In this document: positions 1 to 6,475 of the stretch, piece after piece | How the letters are laid out: every line of letters begins with the position of its first letter | Position numbering within the stretch: position 1 is the stretch's first letter | Assembly: GCA_022710245.1 (NCBI GenBank) | Contig: JAKLHH010000361.1 | Location: 1 to 7,322 of the forward strand | Source: Myxococcota bacterium | Lineage (GTDB): Bacteria > Myxococcota > Polyangia > GCA-2747355 > JAKLHH01 | Direction: 5' to 3' | DNA: 7,322 nt | Made by a program: the position numbers and the translations under genes | The notes under the pieces: generated by a model | Database searches by the model: none | Seen by the model: the letters and a program-made list of their open reading frames with translations, nothing else | Told to the model about the DNA's origin: nothing

Positions 1-875
1 TCGATCGGATCGATCGCCGGCAGATCGGGGAGCGAGGGCCGCTTCGGGCGGTAGATCCCCGGCCCCTCGTCCTGTCGGCTGAGCAGCGCTGCCGGGGAGG
101 TCGGTGGCCGCGGTGTGCGGGGCACCGCCTGCCGCTCCGCCGCCAGCTCCGCCTCGCGCTTGCCCGCCTCGCTCGCGCGGGCCTTGACGTGCTTGGCCTC
201 CTCGAGCGCCTTCGGGTCGAGCTCCAGCGACGAGTCCTCGCCACCCTGATAGTCGAGCATCGGGATGCCAGCGAACGCCGGGTCGCCGAGGGGGATGGCG
301 CCCGGAGCTTCGTCGCCCCCTCGGGGCAACTCGGGCAGCTCCTGCCGTCCGAGCCGCGGCGCCTCGGCCTTCGCCGCGGGGACTGGCCGCGGCGGCGTGC
401 CTTGCTTGGTCGGCGACGCGGCCGCCGGACGGAGCGGCGTGCCCAGGGGCCCGGGGGGCGTGCGAGTCGCTGGCGCAGCGGGCACGGCACGGGACGATGC
501 GCCAGGCGTGGGCCGCGCCGGCGTGCCCTGCCTGGGCCGGCCGACCGGGTCAGGCCCGGTCGGATCCTGTCTGACTCGCGCGGCGCCCCTGACGGCGGTC
601 GGCGGGACGGTCGGCGCGGGCAGCGGCAGCGAGGGATCCAGGAAGGCGCCGCCGCGCAGCTCGTCGATCACCTGGCGGTGCTGCTGGTCGAGGTAGCGCT
701 CGATCCCCTCCTCACCCTCGGCGGCGAGCTCCGTCGGGTACGCCGTGCGACGCGTGCCGATCACGGCGCCGTCGACGGAGACGACGGTCAGAGCGGCCGC
801 CTCTCGACCAAGCGCCTTGGTGATGACATTGAAGACCCGACCATCGTGCAGGATGGTGTGCGCGAGGTGTCTCAC
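1..875 (-). CDS. Pro/Ala-rich hypothetical protein with small N-terminal domain (3' end beyond window)
   Basis: An open frame runs from a GTG at 875-873 to the left edge without a stop, giving 291 residues and lacking the C-terminus. The start is supported by AGAGGAG a few bases upstream; no in-frame ATG competes. Residues 1-78 look like a compact domain: it opens RHLAHTILHDGRVFNVITKA, continues with hydrophobic strand-like segments (VVSVDGAVIG) and a charged helix near 57-74. Residues 80-205 are low-complexity Pro/Ala/Arg with a degenerate GTPxRP motif three times (near 117, 145 and 159). Residues 212-250 are charged and helix-prone (Glu/Lys/Ala), followed by another Pro-rich stretch. There is no signal peptide or membrane segment, so it is probably cytoplasmic, with a folded head and a disordered tail. 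I do not recognise a function; the head has the feel of a conserved deltaproteobacterial hypothetical domain, which is an impression rather than a match. It is transcribed divergently from the glycine-rich lipoprotein. Confidence 0.8.
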   Translation of the reverse strand, partial: MRHLAHTILHDGRVFNVITKALGREAAALTVVSVDGAVIGTRRTAYPTELAAEGEEGIERYLDQQHRQVIDELRGGAFLDPSLPLPAPTVPPTAVRGAARVRQDPTGPDPVGRPRQGTPARPTPGASSRAVPAAPATRTPPGPLGTPLRPAAASPTKQGTPPRPVPAAKAEAPRLGRQELPELPRGGDEAPGAIPLGDPAFAGIPMLDYQGGEDSSLELDPKALEEAKHVKARASEAGKREAELAAERQAVPRTPRPPTSPAALLSRQDEGPGIYRPKRPSLPDLPAIDPI

Positions 876-903
876 CCCCGCTCCTCTCGGAAGATCTGGC
901 GGC

Positions 904-912
904 AGCCTACCA
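904..912 (-). promoter_or_regulatory. Possible extended -10 promoter of the Pro-rich gene
   Basis: Read on the minus strand this is TGG followed by TAGGCT, fitting the TGnTAnnnT extended -10 pattern. Transcription would start near 897, leaving a leader of about 22 bases that contains the AGAGGAG ribosome site before the GTG at 875. No convincing -35 box is present; TTCCCG lies 18 bases upstream. The call rests on a short pattern in GC-rich DNA and is weak. Confidence 0.3.
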
Positions 913-1184
913 CGGCCCCGGCGTTCGCGGGAACAGAGACGGCGGAATTTGTTCGCTGCGCGGTCGCTCCCGAGACCGAGCGCAGGTGCTCAGCTGGCGA
1001 GGTTCGCCGCCGGAGGCGTTCGCGAAGAAGCTCTTGAAGGTGAACGACGAGACGACGGCGAGGAGGAGGCGGTTCAGCCTCCGCTCCGCAAGACCACCTC
1101 TGCGGTCGGATCCGCCGTCGGTCATGTCAGGGATGGACCCACACTCCGCCTCGCGTCAAGCGATCGATCCGTCGGTGCCCACGA

Positions 1185-1193
1185 TGGTACACT
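1185..1193 (+). promoter_or_regulatory. Possible extended -10 promoter of the Gly-rich lipoprotein, nearly leaderless
   Basis: TGG followed by TACACT matches the TGnTAnnnT extended -10 pattern. A start about seven bases beyond the box falls near 1200, only about three bases before the GTG at 1203. No Shine-Dalgarno sequence precedes that GTG, which fits a leaderless or near-leaderless mRNA. No -35 box is evident at the usual distance. Confidence 0.35.
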
Positions 1194-1202
1194 CGAGCTA
1201 CG

Positions 1203-2432
1203 GTGGCACGGCCAGCGAGAGCAGCGTGGGTTGTCAGCTGCGCGATCCTCCTCGGGGGGTGCATCCGCTTTGTCACCCCCGTGCATCGGGATGGGTCAGG
1301 GCAGAAGGACGCGCCCCTCGAGGCGACCGCCAGCGGCGAACAGGCACAGGAGCAGGCGCGCGGTGATCTGGCTGCAGCGGACGGCGCGACGATCGACCGG
1401 CCGGGGGTCGATCGGAAGCCTGTCGACCAGCCGAAGCCCGTCGACCAGCCGAAGCCCGTCGACAAGGGCCACGCGGACCAGCCGAAGCCGGATCAGCCCA
1501 AGCCGGACCTGCCCAAGCCGGACCTGCCCAAGCCGGACCTGCCCAAGCCGGACCTGCCCAAGCCGGACCTGCCGAAGCCGGACCTGCCCGGGCCGGACCT
1601 GCCCCCGACGGGCAAGCAGGTCTACGGGGCGGCGGGGACCTTCACCTTCACGGTGCCAGCTGGCGTCACCACGGTGACCCTCAAGGTCTGGGGCGCAGGC
1701 GGCGGTGCCGGCTACAGCATGGGCGGCAACGGCGGCGCGGGCGGGTACGCGGGCGGGTCCTTCACGGTGACTCCGAGCGAGAAGCTCACGGTGACCGTCG
1801 GGGGCGGCGGCAGTGGCGGGTCGGGCGGCACCGGTGGCAGCGGCGGCTCCGGCGGTGGGGGCAAGGGCGGCTCGCACACGGACTTCGGCGCCGGCGGCGG
1901 CGGAGGGGCCTCGAGGGTCGTCCCCGCGAGCTCCGGCTGGCTCGTCGTCGGGGGCGGCGGCGGTGGCGGTGGCTCGCAGGGGCACGGCGGCGGTGGCGGC
2001 GGCACGAGCGGCGAGGCCGGGAACACCAACGGCGACTGCAGCGGCTGCTCGGGTGGTGGCGGCGGCACCGCGAGCGCGGGGGGCAGCGGCGGGAGCGTCG
2101 GGTGCAGCGGTTGCAACGTGGCGGCCACGGCGGGCACCGCCGGACAGGGCGGCGCGGGCGGTGCCAACAGCCCGCGCTCCGGGGGCCCCTTCCCCGGGGG
2201 CGGCGGCGGCGGCGGCCTCTTCGGCGGCGGGGGCGGGGGCTGCACCGGGTGCAACGGCGGCGCGGGGGGCGGCGGCGGCTCCGGCGTCGCGCAGCCGAGC
2301 GGCACCGTGACCCAGGCGAGCGGTACCACGCCCGCGAAGGTGAGTGACGCGGACCGCGGCACCGCCGGCGGTGCGGGCACCACCAGCGGCACCACCTCGG
2401 GCTCGGCGGGCCGCGTCATCATCTCCTGGTAG
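1203..2432 (+). CDS. Glycine-rich domain surface lipoprotein with Pro-Lys-Asp repeat linker
   Basis: The product is a 409-residue predicted lipoprotein. A short basic n-region and a hydrophobic stretch (AAWVVSCAILLGGC) lead to a lipobox with lipidated Cys20. Residues 21-70 are a hydrophilic Ala/Glu/Asp-rich segment. Residues 72-89 carry three KPVDQP-like units and 100-134 seven KPDLP-like units, forming an extended spacer. From residue 140 to the end is a glycine-rich domain. It opens with the typical strand FTFTVPAGVTTVTLKVWGAG and closes with AGRVIISW, the start and end signatures of bacterial glycine-rich domains, so the domain looks complete. All six Cys of the mature chain after Cys20 lie in three C-[S/T]-G-C motifs (279/282, 301/304, 347/350). 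I infer a cell-surface or outer-membrane protein, perhaps in adhesion or matrix; function unknown. GTG 1203 was chosen because the signal peptide begins immediately there, although no Shine-Dalgarno site is visible. The stop TAG is 17 bp from a convergent gene. Confidence 0.88.
   Translation: MARPARAAWVVSCAILLGGCIRFVTPVHRDGSGQKDAPLEATASGEQAQEQARGDLAAADGATIDRPGVDRKPVDQPKPVDQPKPVDKGHADQPKPDQPKPDLPKPDLPKPDLPKPDLPKPDLPKPDLPGPDLPPTGKQVYGAAGTFTFTVPAGVTTVTLKVWGAGGGAGYSMGGNGGAGGYAGGSFTVTPSEKLTVTVGGGGSGGSGGTGGSGGSGGGGKGGSHTDFGAGGGGGASRVVPASSGWLVVGGGGGGGGSQGHGGGGGGTSGEAGNTNGDCSGCSGGGGGTASAGGSGGSVGCSGCNVAATAGTAGQGGAGGANSPRSGGPFPGGGGGGGLFGGGGGGCTGCNGGAGGGGGSGVAQPSGTVTQASGTTPAKVSDADRGTAGGAGTTSGTTSGSAGRVIISW
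1416..1469 (+). repeat. Three 18-bp units encoding KPVDQP
   Basis: Three tandem 18-bp units within the lipoprotein gene encode KPVDQP, KPVDQP and KPVDKG. The first two differ at a single third codon position (cct against ccc). They start the proline-rich spacer and grade through degenerate HADQPKPDQP sequence into the KPDLP array. Confidence 0.85.
1500..1604 (+). repeat. Seven 15-bp tandem units encoding KPDLP
   Basis: The unit aagccggacctgccc occurs seven times without gaps. Units 1-4 and 6 are identical, unit 5 ends in ccg, and unit 7 begins with ggg, giving GPDLP. Two degenerate units precede the array (1470-1499). The near-identity at synonymous positions suggests recent expansion by slippage or unequal exchange, so copy number may vary between strains. 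The encoded stretch should be an extended, charged, Pro-rich linker. Confidence 0.9.
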
Positions 2433-2449
2433 AGCTCCCGGTCTCCCGG

Positions 2450-4096
2450 TCAGTGGAACAGGCGCACGCGCTGGTAGAGCCGCCAGCCCCCCGACTGCGC
2501 GAGCTTCTTGAAGTGCCCACCGAGACGGCCCTCCTCATCGTAGGCGGTGGTGGCCGCCCGCTCGCCGCTCTTGATGATGTAGTAGTCGAAGAGGTTGCCG
2601 TAGCGCTCGAACTCGAAGCTCGACGTGGGGGCCGTCTGCCAGGAGTAGAGCTTCTCCTGCGGGATCTGGTAGGGCGGCCGGAAGTCGACGCCCGTCGAGC
2701 GGAAGAGGAACCCGTTGAGCCCGCCCTTCTGCGCCACCAGGTAGCCGCCGAAGTGGCGGTACGGCTCGAGGGTGATGATGGGGCTGTTCGAGGCGTCGGC
2801 GTGGCAGCGGTAGCTGGCGCCGTGGGGGATCAGCCGCGTCACCTCGTCGAAGCCGCGCGACTCCTTGTCGAAGAAGTACATCTGCTGGCAGACGAAGCGC
2901 CCGTAGAGGAGCACCAGGATCGTCGCCAGCGCCGGCACCAGGCGCCCCCGCCAGACGGGCGAGGCACCCCAGAGGAGCGGCGCGAGGAGCAGCGCCGCCG
3001 AGGCCCAGCGGCTCGCGATGATCGCCTGGCCCGGGACATACTCCTTGAGGAACATGGCCCCGAGCGCGAGCGCGCCGAAGAGCAGCGCGTAGCGCCCGCG
3101 CATGGCCTGCGCCTCGGGCGGCACCTCGCCCTGCCCCTCGCGGCGCCTGACGAGGAGCGCGGCGAGGATGACGAAGACGAAGGCGAGCAGGTAGAGCCAG
3201 GCGCGCGGGTTGCCCCAGAAGAAGTAGGTGTGCTTGGGGAGGTCGAGGAGCTTCTCGCGCACCGAGCCGGGCTCGTAGTGCAGCAGCGCGCGGATGCTCA
3301 CCGTCGGCCACTTCTTGTCGACGAAGAGGCGGCTCAGCGCTACCCCCGGCAGCAGGCAGGCCGCGGTGGCGCCCAGGCTCAGCCAGGCCCGCCAGCTCCG
3401 CCAGCGCGGGGCCGCGTGGTGGAGCGCGAGCAGGCAGGAGGTGCCCGCCCAGTACATGAAGGCCTGCGCGTGGACGAGGAAGATGATGAGGCCAGCCAGC
3501 GAGATGATCACGAGCTGCGGCCAGCGCGGCCTCTCGAGCGCGCGCTCGAGGAGGAGGAAGCCCCAGATCAGCGCGGCGGTGCCCACCGAGTAGGCGACGA
3601 AGCCCATGAACAGAGGGAAGTTGTAGAGGGTCGGGAAGGAGAGCACCGCGGCCCAGGGGCTGCACCGGTTGCGCACCAGGAGCGCGAGGACGCCGAAGGG
3701 GACGCCGAGGATGAAGCAGAGCCCGAAGAGGCGGTAGGCAAGGTCGCCGCCGACCAGGCGCGAGAGCCAGGCGACCGGGTAGCGATGCGCCGAGTAGGGG
3801 TGCAGCCAGCCGCTGAGGTCGTAGTACTGCTCGAACTTGTACTTCGGGTTGTGGTAGTTGCCGACCACGAACGCGCTGGCGACGTGGATCGGGTAGTCGG
3901 TGAAGGGGAGGTAGCGCGGGAGGAAGAGCGGGACGGTATAGACGAAGAGCAGCCCGGCGAAGACCGCGGAGAAGACCGGGCGGCGGCTCAGGGCGGCGAG
4001 CACGCGGCGGCGGAGCGGAAGCCTCGCCGCACCGCCGCGCTCGCCGGGCGGCGGCCGGGCGTCCCCTGCAGCTTGCTGGCTGGCGTGCTCCGACAC
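2450..4096 (-). CDS. Multi-spanning membrane protein, GT-C glycosyltransferase-like
   Basis: The product is a 548-residue protein starting at GTG 4096 with AGAGGA three bases upstream, a short spacing. Residues 1-40 are hydrophilic, Arg/Pro-rich and cytoplasmic. About ten or eleven hydrophobic helices follow, near 42-59, 116-142, 147-183 (probably two), 194-228 (probably two), 237-256, 298-316, 335-350, 357-377 and 384-403. The first large external loop carries FTDYPIHVA (Asp67, Pro69, His71), placed like the acidic loop-1 motif of GT-C enzymes that use polyprenyl-phosphate sugars. Residues 404-548 form a soluble extracytoplasmic domain ending in a GGWRLYQRV-type strand, a common ending in GT-C-like proteins. 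This is a fold-level inference; the donor and acceptor cannot be told, and a non-enzymatic membrane protein is possible. It lies 43 bp after the MscS gene and is probably co-transcribed. A later in-frame GTG at Val32 lacks a ribosome site. Confidence 0.75.
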   Translation of the reverse strand: MSEHASQQAAGDARPPPGERGGAARLPLRRRVLAALSRRPVFSAVFAGLLFVYTVPLFLPRYLPFTDYPIHVASAFVVGNYHNPKYKFEQYYDLSGWLHPYSAHRYPVAWLSRLVGGDLAYRLFGLCFILGVPFGVLALLVRNRCSPWAAVLSFPTLYNFPLFMGFVAYSVGTAALIWGFLLLERALERPRWPQLVIISLAGLIIFLVHAQAFMYWAGTSCLLALHHAAPRWRSWRAWLSLGATAACLLPGVALSRLFVDKKWPTVSIRALLHYEPGSVREKLLDLPKHTYFFWGNPRAWLYLLAFVFVILAALLVRRREGQGEVPPEAQAMRGRYALLFGALALGAMFLKEYVPGQAIIASRWASAALLLAPLLWGASPVWRGRLVPALATILVLLYGRFVCQQMYFFDKESRGFDEVTRLIPHGASYRCHADASNSPIITLEPYRHFGGYLVAQKGGLNGFLFRSTGVDFRPPYQIPQEKLYSWQTAPTSSFEFERYGNLFDYYIIKSGERAATTAYDEEGRLGGHFKKLAQSGGWRLYQRVRLFH

Positions 4097-4139
4097 TCGT
4101 CCTCTCGACGGACCTTCTTCGCCCGGGCTCGCGCCGCTG

Positions 4140-6419
4140 TCAAGCGGGGCGCTGGGCCTCGGCCGCGGGATGGGCCGTGGCCGGCGTCTCCGGCGGGTGC
4201 TGCAGCGCGGTCCGCACCCCCGCCGGGATCTCCGGGAGACAGAGCTCGCCCGCCTGGCGCCGCGCCTCCACGGTCGCCGCCGCCCGCGCCGCCTTCTCGG
4301 CGTCGGCGGCCGTGTCCTCGCCGGTGTAGACGGTCTGCGACGGGAAGGCGAAGACCGCCCCCGCGCGCTCGACGATGCCGCCGAGGTCCATCAGGATCTG
4401 CTCGCGGATGCCGGTGAACTCGTTCCAGTCCGCGGTGGTGACCCAGCAGTTCACCTCGAGGTTCAGCGACGAGGCGCCGAAGCCGACGAAGCGCGCCGAG
4501 AAGCTCTCCTGCCAGACGCGCGGGTGGGCGAGCAGGTAGCGCTTCAGCTCGTCGAGCATGAAGCGGAGCTGGTCCATCGAGGTGTCGTACTGCACGCCGA
4601 GGGAGGTGAAGAGCCTCATCCGATCGCGGCGCGTGAGGTTCTCCACCTTGGCGTCGGCCATCTGGGCGTTCGGCACCGTGATCACCGTACGCTCGAGGGT
4701 GCGGATCCGCGTCGAGCGCAGCCCGAGGTCCTCCACCGTGCCGAGCAGGTCGCCGACCTTGATGAAGTCGCCGATCTTGAAGGGCCGATCGAAGGAGATG
4801 ACGATGGAGCCGAAGAGGTTCTCGATGGTGTTCTTGCCGGCGAGCGCGAAGGCGAGGCCGCCGATGCCAAGCCCGGCGAGGAGGCCGCCGACGTTCATGC
4901 CGACGTTCTGCAGCGCCAGCACGATGACGATGAAGACGATGATCGGCTTCAGGATCTTGCGCGTGACCGGGACCATCGCCATCCCCATGTCGTCGCCGCG
5001 CGTCTTGAAATAAGCGAACATACTCTCGCCGATCACGTCGATCACGCGGACCAGGAACCAGCCGAGGGAGAGGATGGCGAGGAGCTTGCAGATCCCGACG
5101 AGCACGCCGTGCGGCCCCTGGCCGAGCGCGAGGACCGGCAGCGCGGCGAGGAAGCCGACCACCCCGAAGACCACCGCCAGCGGCCCGCGCATGCGCGGGA
5201 TCATCGCGTCGTCCCAGGTCCAGCTGGTGAGCGCGGTGAGCCTCTGCAGCAGGCGCCGCACCAGGAACGCCGCCAGGTAGCCGAAGAGCATCGCGAGCAC
5301 CAGCGCCACCGCCATCCCCACCCACTGCCAGAGCTGGACGCCGAGGAGCTGCCACTCGAAGAAGATCTGCGGCAGGTGGTCGCCCACCCAGCCGTAGCCG
5401 AAGCGCGCGTAGAGGGGGTCGACGTCCGCCACCGTCGCGGCGCTGAAGAGCCAGGCGCCGCTGCCCCCCACGCCCGGGTAGCGCGCGAGCCGCACCGCGA
5501 TCGAGGAGCCGTCGAGGCTCGCCTGGGAGACGTTCTCCTCGTCGAAGGGGACGTCCTTCTCCGGCGCCCCCTGCGCGTCGTTGCTCAGGCGCGCGAAGCT
5601 ACCGGGGTGGAGCTGGCGGAGGACGATCGCCAGGCGCCGCGCCAGCCGCGCCCCGCGCCGTGCCTGCTCGGACGGCGTGAGCCCGGAGAGGTCGAGGACG
5701 TGAGCCGCCTCGCCGAAGCGGGCGGCGCGCGTCAGCGTGAGGAAGGTGGTCATCGCGGCGCGCGGGTTGCCGAGCTCGAGCGCCGGGCGCGCCCCGAGCC
5801 CCTGGTTGAGCTGCTCGACGCCCGCGCGCTGGCTGGTCTCCTTCTTCACCAGCCGACGGTACCAGGCGGGGATCTGCGAGACGCTCTGCCGCGTGAGCAG
5901 CCAGAGCTGCTGGCTGCCGGCCTTGTCGCGGAAGCGCCGCAGCCAGACCTCCTCGGGGCCGCCGGCGCCGGGCAGGGTGGCGACGACCACGAAGTTGCGC
6001 GGCCTGTCGTCGAGGATGGGGCCGATCGGCGTGTCCTCGAGCCCGTCGGCGGGGACGTGCGGCTGGGTGGCGAGGACCTCGCAGAGCTGGCGGGCGAGCA
6101 CCGCGCCCATCACCTTGCGGTCGGCGAGCGGCACCTCGCCGAGGTTGAGGACGTGCTCGGCGCGCTCCCAGCTCCCCTTCGCGCACGCCTCGAGGAGCGC
6201 CGCCCAGGCGCGGCGAGGCGTCGAGCGGTCCACCGGCGTCGACGGCCTGTCCAGGCCCTGCGCCACGTCGGCCTCCTCCTTGTCGGGCAGGTGCGAGGGC
6301 CCCTTGCCGGCGGCGCGGGCGTCAGCCCCGACGAGGAGGAGCGCGGTGAGGGCAGCGCCGCTGACGGCGCGGGAGAGGGTGAGGGCGCGGGGTGGCCGGG
6401 TCAGGCGCGGCGGGCTCAT
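4140..6419 (-). CDS. MscS-family mechanosensitive ion channel with duplicated N-terminal domain
   Basis: The product is a 759-residue protein of the large MscS type. ATG 6419 is chosen for its strong AGGAGG five bases upstream and the signal peptide that starts there (residues 1-38, hydrophobic core near 21-32, Ala-rich cleavage area). The in-frame extension upstream lacks this support. Residues 68-190 and 219-340 are two copies of one extracytoplasmic domain. Membrane helices lie near 364-386, 412-432, 438-463 and 488-508, followed by the Gly/Ala pore helix at 511-541 (GGLLAGLGIGGLAFALAGKN), equivalent to TM3 of MscS. Then come RPFKIGD (545-551), the beta domain with TVPNAQM (581-587) and ENLTRRD (593-599), and the C-terminal alpha/beta domain to about 697. 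The last 60 residues are an Ala/Pro/Glu-rich tail. It should sit in the inner membrane and open under membrane tension to release solutes. It lies between a small membrane protein and a GT-C-like gene. Confidence 0.95.
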   Translation of the reverse strand: MSPPRLTRPPRALTLSRAVSGAALTALLLVGADARAAGKGPSHLPDKEEADVAQGLDRPSTPVDRSTPRRAWAALLEACAKGSWERAEHVLNLGEVPLADRKVMGAVLARQLCEVLATQPHVPADGLEDTPIGPILDDRPRNFVVVATLPGAGGPEEVWLRRFRDKAGSQQLWLLTRQSVSQIPAWYRRLVKKETSQRAGVEQLNQGLGARPALELGNPRAAMTTFLTLTRAARFGEAAHVLDLSGLTPSEQARRGARLARRLAIVLRQLHPGSFARLSNDAQGAPEKDVPFDEENVSQASLDGSSIAVRLARYPGVGGSGAWLFSAATVADVDPLYARFGYGWVGDHLPQIFFEWQLLGVQLWQWVGMAVALVLAMLFGYLAAFLVRRLLQRLTALTSWTWDDAMIPRMRGPLAVVFGVVGFLAALPVLALGQGPHGVLVGICKLLAILSLGWFLVRVIDVIGESMFAYFKTRGDDMGMAMVPVTRKILKPIIVFIVIVLALQNVGMNVGGLLAGLGIGGLAFALAGKNTIENLFGSIVISFDRPFKIGDFIKVGDLLGTVEDLGLRSTRIRTLERTVITVPNAQMADAKVENLTRRDRMRLFTSLGVQYDTSMDQLRFMLDELKRYLLAHPRVWQESFSARFVGFGASSLNLEVNCWVTTADWNEFTGIREQILMDLGGIVERAGAVFAFPSQTVYTGEDTAADAEKAARAAATVEARRQAGELCLPEIPAGVRTALQHPPETPATAHPAAEAQRPA
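5400..6218 (-). repeat. Internal protein duplication in the MscS gene
   Basis: Residues 68-190 and 219-340 of the channel align at an almost constant offset of 151, then 150, residues. Matching landmarks are PRRAW/PRAAM, AEHVLNL/AAHVLDL, LARQLCEVL/LARRLAIVL, a VWLRRF/VRLARY strand, a Gly-Ser then Trp-Leu segment (W173/W323), and a final Val-x-x-(Ile/Val)-x-x-x-Tyr-x-Arg (Y187/Y337). The copies are diverged, so this is an old duplication visible only in protein sequence. Confidence 0.72.
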
Positions 6420-6441
6420 GGGGGCCTCCTCTTGCGAGGCC
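6417..6441 (-). promoter_or_regulatory. Ribosome site of the MscS gene inside a small hairpin
   Basis: On the minus strand the leader reads GGCCTC, a 7-base loop GCAAGAG, then GAGGCC, CCC and ATG. The 6-bp perfect stem (6423-6428 with 6436-6441) pairs with most of the AGGAGG Shine-Dalgarno. The site fixes the ATG at 6419 as the start. Whether the hairpin limits translation is an inference. Confidence 0.5.
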
Positions 6442-6444
6442 GCT

Positions 6445-6472
6445 ACGCTACCGCAGGCGCGGCTCAATGCAA
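6445..6472 (-). promoter_or_regulatory. Possible promoter before the MscS gene
   Basis: On the minus strand TTGCAT (6472-6467) and TAGCGT (6450-6445) are separated by 16 bases, a loose sigma70-like pair in the 56-bp gap before the channel gene. It would start transcription near 6438, just at the hairpin covering the ribosome site. The match is weak, and read-through from the upstream genes is equally possible. Confidence 0.28.
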
Positions 6473-6475
6473 GGG

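Larger units (their letters stand above)
876..1202. other. Divergent intergenic region
   Basis: This 327-bp stretch separates two divergent genes. It holds the putative extended -10 boxes at 904-912 (minus) and 1185-1193 (plus) and the ribosome site of the Pro-rich gene just right of 875. The middle (about 915-1180) contains no RNA gene, terminator or strong repeat that I can see. A minus-strand reading frame at 907-1125 has a short hydrophobic run and an AxA-like site but no ribosome site, and I do not call it a gene. Confidence 0.6.

Noticed and set aside
907..1125. A 72-residue minus-strand frame with a hydrophobic run and an ANA-like cleavage site
   Set aside because: It has no ribosome site, its end overlaps the putative promoter of the Pro-rich gene, and a short Arg-rich frame is expected by chance at this GC content. 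It is worth a homology search only.
1416..1604. CRISPR-like or minisatellite array
   Set aside because: The units are contiguous without spacers and keep the reading frame, so they are coding repeats of a proline-rich linker.
1712..2422. A minus-strand, extremely Pro-rich 236-residue frame
   Set aside because: Its polyproline arises from the reverse complement of Gly codons in the lipoprotein's glycine-rich domain.
2453..4417. A 654-codon open plus-strand frame opposite the GT-C-like gene
   Set aside because: It mirrors a clear membrane protein with a ribosome site, and its Glu/Arg/Ala-rich product has no domain logic.
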